9,717 nucleotides of DNA, taken from positions 1 to 9,717 of the forward strand of contig JAAZNO010000533.1 of assembly GCA_012798275.1 (NCBI GenBank), written 5' to 3'. A program made the translations under genes and the position numbers. The first letter of the stretch is position 1. Each line of letters begins with the position of its first letter. Of this stretch, positions 5,997 to 9,717 are shown piece after piece. The stretch comes from Chloroflexota bacterium. Its GTDB lineage: Bacteria > Chloroflexota > Anaerolineae > B4-G1 > SLSP01. The notes below the pieces were generated by a model, which saw nothing but the letters and a program-made list of their open reading frames with translations, was not told where the DNA came from and made no database searches.

Positions 5997-6698
5997 ATGG
6001 AAGAGCAAAGTTTCGCAATGCCGCGTATTGGCGATCCCGCCCCCGCCTTCAAGGCGGTGACAACCCAGGGGGAGATCAACTTCCCAGAGCAATATGCCGG
6101 GAGTTGGGTAATCCTCTTCAGCCATCCGGCTGATTTCACCCCGGTCTGCACCTCGGAATTTATGACGTTTGCCTCGATGGAAGGGCAATTCGCGCAAGCC
6201 AACTGCCAACTGGTAGGGCTGTCGGTGGACGGTTTGTACAGCCACATCGCCTGGCTACGCACCATCAAAGAGAAAATCCAATATAAGGGAATGAAGGATG
6301 TGGAAGTCCGTTTCCCCTTAATTGAAGACATCACGATGGAAGTCGCCAAAAAGTATGGCATGATTCAGCCAGGGGAGAGTTCCACCAAAGCCGTGCGGGC
6401 GGTCTTCGTGATTGACCCCAAGGGGATTATCCGCACCATCCTCTACTACCCGCTCAGTATGGGACGGAACTTCGATGAGCTTTACCGTGTCGTCATTGCG
6501 CTTCAGACCGTCGACGCTTTTGACATCGCTACCCCGGCGGACTGGCGACCCGGTGATGATGTGATTGTGCCAACCGCTGGTTCCTGTGGTGTGGCCAAAG
6601 AGCGCATGGAGAACCAGGATCTGACCTGCCACGATTGGTTTTTCTGCACCAAGAAGTTGACCAAAGAACAGGTCTTGGATGCGATTTTGAAGCAATAA
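5997..6698 (+). CDS. Peroxiredoxin, Prx6 family, archaeal-type with three C-terminal cysteines
   Basis: This 233-residue peroxiredoxin reduces hydrogen peroxide and organic hydroperoxides with a thiol. The peroxidatic cysteine is C51 in PADFTPVCTSEF, with T48 completing the PxxxTxxC motif; the long C-terminal domain is of Prx6 type. C197, C211 and C217 lie in the tail (GSCGVAKERM and TCHDWFFC). The C211-C217 spacing and position closely match the well-studied Aeropyrum pernix enzyme (C50, C207, C213), so it probably works as a two-cysteine ring-forming peroxidase. AGGAGGG supports the ATG at 5997. It is last in the plus-strand run and is followed by a strong terminator. The electron donor is not encoded beside it as a classic AhpF; the CGGC and FMN proteins upstream are only candidates. 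Confidence 0.93.
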   Translation: MEEQSFAMPRIGDPAPAFKAVTTQGEINFPEQYAGSWVILFSHPADFTPVCTSEFMTFASMEGQFAQANCQLVGLSVDGLYSHIAWLRTIKEKIQYKGMKDVEVRFPLIEDITMEVAKKYGMIQPGESSTKAVRAVFVIDPKGIIRTILYYPLSMGRNFDELYRVVIALQTVDAFDIATPADWRPGDDVIVPTAGSCGVAKERMENQDLTCHDWFFCTKKLTKEQVLDAILKQ

Positions 6699-6758
6699 AG
6701 CGTTGCGGTAGTCACTGTGCTGTGATAGACGCCCGACGCAGTAGTGGCGCAAAATGCA

Positions 6759-6787
6759 CACGGGGCAGGTCAAATACCTGCCCCGTG
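6759..6787 (+). terminator. Intrinsic terminator after the peroxiredoxin gene
   Basis: CACGGGGCAGGT (6759-6770) and ACCTGCCCCGTG (6776-6787) form a perfect 12-bp GC-rich stem with loop CAAAT, followed by ACTTTTGAAT. It is 60 bases after the peroxiredoxin stop. An A-run on its other side (6751-6754) means it could also weakly end the converging minus-strand transcript. Confidence 0.85.
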
Positions 6788-6903
6788 ACTTTTGAATAAT
6801 CCTGGCTTATGCCGTCTGGCTCTGCCGTGCCATCACCCTACCTGCCGCGCTGCTTGCGCAGCCTGCCGCAGGAAACCGGGATAACAATCCAGGTAAGTGC
6901 GCA

Positions 6904-7015
6904 TTAACCGCGCAGTTTGGGGAGAAACATCCCCGTGCGCTGTTGGTAGGCGGCATAATCCTGCCCGTGGATTTCGAGCAGCTGGCGTTCTTCTTCCATA
7001 TAAACAGCCTCAGCC
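6904..7015 (-). pseudogene. C-terminal remnant of an ICMT/PEMT-like membrane methyltransferase
   Basis: Directly after the OsmC stop, a short minus-strand frame reads LRAEAVYMEEERQLL, then EIHGQDYAAYQQRTGMF and LPKLRG before a TAA at 6904-6906. This is the typical end of isoprenylcysteine or phospholipid methyltransferase-like membrane proteins: a membrane-exit helix, a Glu-Glu pair, then GxxYxxYxxRTxxF. It parallels the ends of the two related genes upstream (AEEEICLQHYGDAYRAYMQR and AEERACLVQYGEAYRAYMQQ) but is clearly diverged from both. The frame is closed by a TGA just upstream, so the catalytic membrane part is missing. It is most simply a third methyltransferase gene deleted down to its 3' end. 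Confidence 0.7.
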
Positions 7016-7435
7016 CTCAGGCATCAAATCACACTGCTCCATCCCACGAATTTTCAACGCTAGCCCCTCCATGGTCTTGATGGTGGCATGCACCGGGCAA
7101 TGCTCGGCGACGCGCTCAATGGCTTTAACGCGTTTGGCGCAATCGCCGTGCGGCAGATTGATGGTAGCCTGGAGGTTGATTAACCGGGTGGGGTCATCAG
7201 CTTTGTCGAAGGTCACGTCTACGGTCATATCCGTGGTGTCAATGCCGTTGTTCTCGCAATATTGCGCCACGAAAGCACCGACACAACTCCCCAGCGAAGC
7301 CACGAAGAACTCCGGCGGCGTTGGACCCCGGTCGCTGCCGCCCATGCTGGCAGGAACGTCAATCGTGATCGTGTGCTTGCCCATCTGTGTCTCGAACAAC
7401 ATACCACCTTTATAAGTCGTCGTAATCTTACCCAT
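7010..7435 (-). CDS. OsmC-family peroxidase
   Basis: This 141-residue protein belongs to the OsmC/Ohr superfamily of small dimeric peroxidases that reduce organic hydroperoxides. The two catalytic cysteines are C51 in FFVASLGSCVGAF and C113 in VAEHCPVHATI. MGGSDRGPTPPEFF before the first is the usual family signature with the conserved Pro-x-Glu. C60 and C99 are extra. It reads more like the YhfA/YeiH-type OsmC subgroup than true Ohr, but I cannot separate these without an alignment. The start has GAGGAG just upstream, overlapping the end of the preceding methyltransferase gene (11-base gap), so the genes are likely co-transcribed. It complements the peroxiredoxin on the opposite strand. Confidence 0.92.
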   Translation of the reverse strand: MGKITTTYKGGMLFETQMGKHTITIDVPASMGGSDRGPTPPEFFVASLGSCVGAFVAQYCENNGIDTTDMTVDVTFDKADDPTRLINLQATINLPHGDCAKRVKAIERVAEHCPVHATIKTMEGLALKIRGMEQCDLMPEG

Positions 7436-7446
7436 GATTTGCTCCT

Positions 7447-8046
7447 CTACTTGAAATTAGGATGATGCGCGCCCATTGAAGCGACGCCAAAAAATAGGAA
7501 ATAACGTGGAATCTGCTGCATGTATGCGCGATACGCCTCCCCATATTGTACCAGGCAGGCGCGCTCCTCCGCCAGGATACGAAAGTGATAGCAGATGACC
7601 GCCAACAGCATCAACCCCAGTACTGTCCACGAACCGGCGGCAAGGCACGTTCCCAGGGACATCAGCACCAACATCACCCATTGTGGGTTACGCGAGACGC
7701 GATATAGTCCCTGCCTGGCCGGTTCACCGGCAGGAGTATGTCGAAAGTTGAACAGAGCGACCACCAGGCCGCCCAACCCCACGAAAAACAGCGCGCTGCC
7801 TACCCAGAAGACAACCGTGGTACTGTCGAGTGGTGTCAGAGCAACCAGGACAAAAACCGCCAGCGAGAGCACCTTGCCAATCCGTGTGAAATTACGCTGC
7901 GCGGGCGTCCAGTGGGAGGCGTCATACAGGCGCGCAATCACATCTTTGGGAAACGATCTGACTACGCTACCAAAGACCACGATGAAAAGCAACAGAAAAA
8001 TCCAACCGCCCCACAATTCGAGTGTGAGTTCAGGGAATATCTGCAC
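7447..8046 (-). CDS. Membrane methyltransferase, ICMT/PEMT-like
   Basis: This 199-residue integral membrane protein resembles isoprenylcysteine carboxyl methyltransferase and phospholipid N-methyltransferase families. Hydrophobic spans lie near residues 11-30, 60-75, 79-103 and 125-155. GLYRVSRNPQWVM is the SAM-binding motif that precedes the helical hairpin, and ILAEERACLVQYGEAYRAYM followed by PRYFLFF is the characteristic C-terminal region with the Glu-Glu pair. The start is a GTG at 8046, with GGAGG six bases upstream. It lies 14 bases after a frameshifted paralogue and 11 bases before osmC-like. The natural substrate is unknown; bacterial homologues are usually annotated only as isoprenylcysteine methyltransferase-like. 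Confidence 0.82.
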   Translation of the reverse strand: MQIFPELTLELWGGWIFLLLFIVVFGSVVRSFPKDVIARLYDASHWTPAQRNFTRIGKVLSLAVFVLVALTPLDSTTVVFWVGSALFFVGLGGLVVALFNFRHTPAGEPARQGLYRVSRNPQWVMLVLMSLGTCLAAGSWTVLGLMLLAVICYHFRILAEERACLVQYGEAYRAYMQQIPRYFLFFGVASMGAHHPNFK

Positions 8047-8060
8047 AGCTTGCCTCCACG

Positions 8061-8625
8061 CTAAAAGAACACCAAATATCGGGGCGTGCGCTGCATATAA
8101 GCCCGGTAGGCATCGCCATAGTGTTGCAAGCAGATTTCTTCTTCAGCCAGAATTCCCAGGTGGCTAAAGAATCTGGCGATGCCCAGGGCAAGAAACGCCG
8201 CCCAGGAGCCAATGGCGATGCACGTCCCTAACAGGACCACAGAAGACGTCACGATTTGGGGATGGCGCGAAATGCGATACATACATACCCCGGCTCACGG
8301 GCTGATCCAGCGGCGTGTCTTTGAAGTTGAGCAAAGCTGCCAGCAAACTGCTTAGCCCCAGGACGGTCACGCCAGCACCGATGAAGAAGACCGGCGCCCC
8401 CAATTTCAGCGGCGTGAAAATGAGCAAGGTCAGGCAAACCAACGCGACCAGTTTCCCGATTACCGTGAAGACGACTTGCTTCTCGCTCCAACCGGAGCGG
8501 TCGAAAAGCCGTTTGGCCACCGCTTTGGGGAAGAGCAGGAAACAGACGCCCTCGGTCAAACACAGCAGCCCCAGCAAGAGCCAGCCGTTCAGCCAGCCCC
8601 ATTCCAGGTTAGGAAAGAATTCCAT
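8061..8625 (-). pseudogene. Membrane methyltransferase, ICMT/PEMT-like, frameshifted at an (ATAC)3 repeat
   Basis: This is a paralogue of the next gene. The first frame starts at the ATG at 8625 (GGGGAG upstream) and reads MEFFPNLEWGWLNGWLLLG through transmembrane spans to DTPLDQPVSRGMY, then goes out of frame and stops at 8164. The correct continuation, YRISRHPQIVTSSVVLLGTC to PRYLVFF, is in another frame ending at 8061. The break is at plus-strand ATAC repeated three times (8277-8288). With two copies the frame would read GMYRISRHPQ, matching the paralogue's GLYRVSRNPQ, so a single four-base duplication explains the damage. It may be a dead gene, a sequencing artefact, or a reversible slipped-strand switch. 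As it stands it yields a 153-residue protein lacking the SAM-binding and C-terminal part. Confidence 0.82.
8277..8288. repeat. Tetranucleotide repeat (ATAC)3 at the frameshift site
   Basis: Three perfect tandem ATAC units on the plus strand (GTAT in the coding sense) lie exactly where the methyltransferase reading frame breaks. Two units restore the conserved GMYRISRHP motif. Confidence 0.8.
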
Positions 8626-8646
8626 AAGTTGCTCCCCTCTTTCCGC

Positions 8647-9525
8647 TTAACCATTCTGGAGATGCGCCTGCAACACAGCCCACACCTCCCGCAGTGCCGC
8701 CGCGACCGCCCCATCTCCCATCGTGACCGGTTCTCCGCGCACCATGCTTTCCGTCACCGCCGGGTCGTAGGGAAGAGTGCCTACCAGTGGAATGTCACGC
8801 TCCGCGCACGTCGCCGCAATGGTCTCCGCCTGCGCAGGGTTAAGATCAGTCTTATTGAGTAGCACTGCCGCCCGCGCCTGGAAGTGCGCGGCAACGCCCA
8901 AAATCCGCACCAAATCATGCGCGCCGGAGATCGTCGGTTCAGTTACAATGAGGACCAAATCCGCCCCCGCCAATGCAGCAATGACCGGACAGCCAATTCC
9001 CGGCGGGCCATCCACCAGCAACAGCTCGGCCTGGTCGTCTAATGTGCGCAGTCGCGCCATCTGTTTGACCAGCGTGACGAGCTTGCCGGAGTTCTCCTGC
9101 CCGGCGAAGAGATGCGCGTGATAGAGTGGACCGTAACGTGTGTCAGCGACGAACCATTGCCCGGCACGTTGAGGCGTCATCGTAATGGCTTCTACCGGGC
9201 ATTCGTAATAACAAGCGGCGCAACCCTCGCAAGCCAGCGGATCTACAGTGGTAACTGTGCCCGCCCGCACCGCGTCAAAACGACAGACCTCGGCACAGCG
9301 TCCACACGCGCTGCACACTGCCGGGTCAATCTCCGCGACTTTGCCGCCGGTGAAGTCATGCATCTCCTGCGTGACCGGCGCCAGCACCAGTCCCAGATTC
9401 GCCGCATCCACATCAGCATCGGCAAGGACCACCGAATGTGTTTGCGCAGCCAAATGTGCCAGTGCCGCCGCCACCGTCGTCTTGCCTGTCCCACCCTTGC
9501 CGCTCAGAATGACGAGTTGTTTCAT
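8647..9525 (-). CDS. MinD-superfamily P-loop ATPase with inserted ferredoxin domain (COG1149)
   Basis: This 292-residue cytoplasmic protein has the deviant Walker A ILSGKGGTGKTT (lysines 10 and 15) and the A' motif LADADVDAANLGL. An inserted 2[4Fe-4S] ferredoxin domain at about 66-115 carries two full motifs: C71, C74, C77, C81 and C99, C102, C105, C109. LLLVDGPPGIGCPVIAALAG is the switch region and VLLNKTDLN the base-contact region. This architecture is a known family of ATP-dependent Fe-S or electron-transfer proteins common in anaerobes, often in pairs and beside NifB/NifX-like or DUF5320 genes. The substrate is unknown. The start ATG shares one base with the stop of the upstream gene (TGATG), so they are translationally coupled. 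It leads the methyltransferase and OsmC genes. Confidence 0.92.
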   Translation of the reverse strand: MKQLVILSGKGGTGKTTVAAALAHLAAQTHSVVLADADVDAANLGLVLAPVTQEMHDFTGGKVAEIDPAVCSACGRCAEVCRFDAVRAGTVTTVDPLACEGCAACYYECPVEAITMTPQRAGQWFVADTRYGPLYHAHLFAGQENSGKLVTLVKQMARLRTLDDQAELLLVDGPPGIGCPVIAALAGADLVLIVTEPTISGAHDLVRILGVAAHFQARAAVLLNKTDLNPAQAETIAATCAERDIPLVGTLPYDPAVTESMVRGEPVTMGDGAVAAALREVWAVLQAHLQNG

Positions 9526-9717
9526 CAGGTCACATCCAGATTGTGGATATTTTCAATTTCGATGGTCATGCCACGTTGCGCAAACTTACGCTCCCAGATT
9601 TCGACCGGCGTGCAGCTCATGACGATGGTTGTGCTTTTGACGACCATCAACTTCTGCCCCACCATGACGTGGTAGGCATCCAGCATCTCCGGTGTCAGGC
9701 GAATCCGCCCGTCGGCA
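9525..9717 (-). CDS. C-terminal end of an AbrB/SpoVT-like small protein, N-terminus off the right edge
   Basis: Only the last 63 residues are in the window, reading on from the right edge to a TGA at 9525-9527. GRIRLTPEMLDAYHVMVGQK then LMVVKSTTIVMSC has the pattern of the swapped-hairpin AbrB/MazE DNA-binding domain (RIxLPxExLxxxxxxxGxxLxVx), followed by PVEIWERKFAQRGM and a short tail. If so, it is a small transcription regulator or an antitoxin-like protein. The residue match is modest, and related metal-cluster operons also hold small proteins of unknown function, so this is a tentative call. Its stop overlaps the MinD-ferredoxin start, which suggests it regulates or works with that gene. 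Confidence 0.45.
   Translation of the reverse strand, partial: ADGRIRLTPEMLDAYHVMVGQKLMVVKSTTIVMSCTPVEIWERKFAQRGMTIEIENIHNLDVT

Noticed and set aside
5313..6245. Minus-strand open frame of 310 codons
   Set aside because: It is antisense to the CGGC and peroxiredoxin genes, both well supported by cysteine motifs and ribosome binding sites.
6897..8167. Plus-strand open frames across the OsmC and methyltransferase genes
   Set aside because: They are shadows of minus-strand genes with catalytic motifs and show no family pattern.
1..9717. CRISPR array, tRNA or rRNA genes
   Set aside because: I saw no regularly spaced direct repeats, no tRNA cloverleaf with a T-loop motif, and no rRNA-like sequence.

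Overview
The window is about 9.7 kb of moderately GC-rich bacterial DNA. Nothing in it fixes the taxon. The gene content suggests an anaerobe or microaerophile, possibly a thermophilic Chloroflexota-type bacterium: DUF5320 miniproteins, Mrp and MinD ATPases with Fe-S features, an archaeal-type peroxiredoxin, a CGGC-domain protein, and a thioredoxin-VKOR fusion. That placement is inference from gene families only.

Layout. (1) 1-1226: the 5' part of an ISKra4-like insertion sequence on the minus strand. Its transposase has a good promoter and ribosome binding site but an apparent frameshift, and it runs off the left edge. (2) 1227-1497: noncoding DNA with nested inverted repeats, ending in a strong sigma-70-type promoter whose -35 box sits inside an 8-6-8 inverted repeat. 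(3) 1543-6698: a plus-strand gene run. It encodes two DUF5320 miniproteins, a TYW1-like/COG0731 radical SAM protein, an Mrp/NBP35 ATPase, a secreted or membrane thioredoxin-VKOR fusion, an FMN split-barrel protein, a CGGC-domain protein and a three-cysteine Prx6-type peroxiredoxin. Most genes have short gaps or overlaps. (4) 6759-6787: a 12-bp stem-loop terminator that closes the plus-strand run. (5) 6904-9717: a minus-strand run read from the right edge. It encodes the C-terminus of an AbrB-like protein, a MinD-type ATPase with an inserted 2[4Fe-4S] ferredoxin domain, a membrane methyltransferase broken at an (ATAC)3 repeat, an intact paralogue of it, an OsmC-family peroxidase, and the C-terminal stub of a third methyltransferase.

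How the genes may work together. Two converging transcription units each pair a Mrp/MinD-type metal-cluster ATPase with thiol or peroxide redox proteins. The plus unit has Mrp with VKOR, CGGC, FMN protein and Prx. The minus unit has MinD-ferredoxin with OsmC. In known genomes DUF5320 proteins and these ATPases often lie beside NifB/NifX-like metal-cofactor proteins, so a joint role in Fe-S or metal-cluster handling and its protection from oxidants is a reasonable hypothesis. It is not demonstrated here. The clearest damage is the frameshifted transposase, the slipped-repeat methyltransferase and the methyltransferase remnant.
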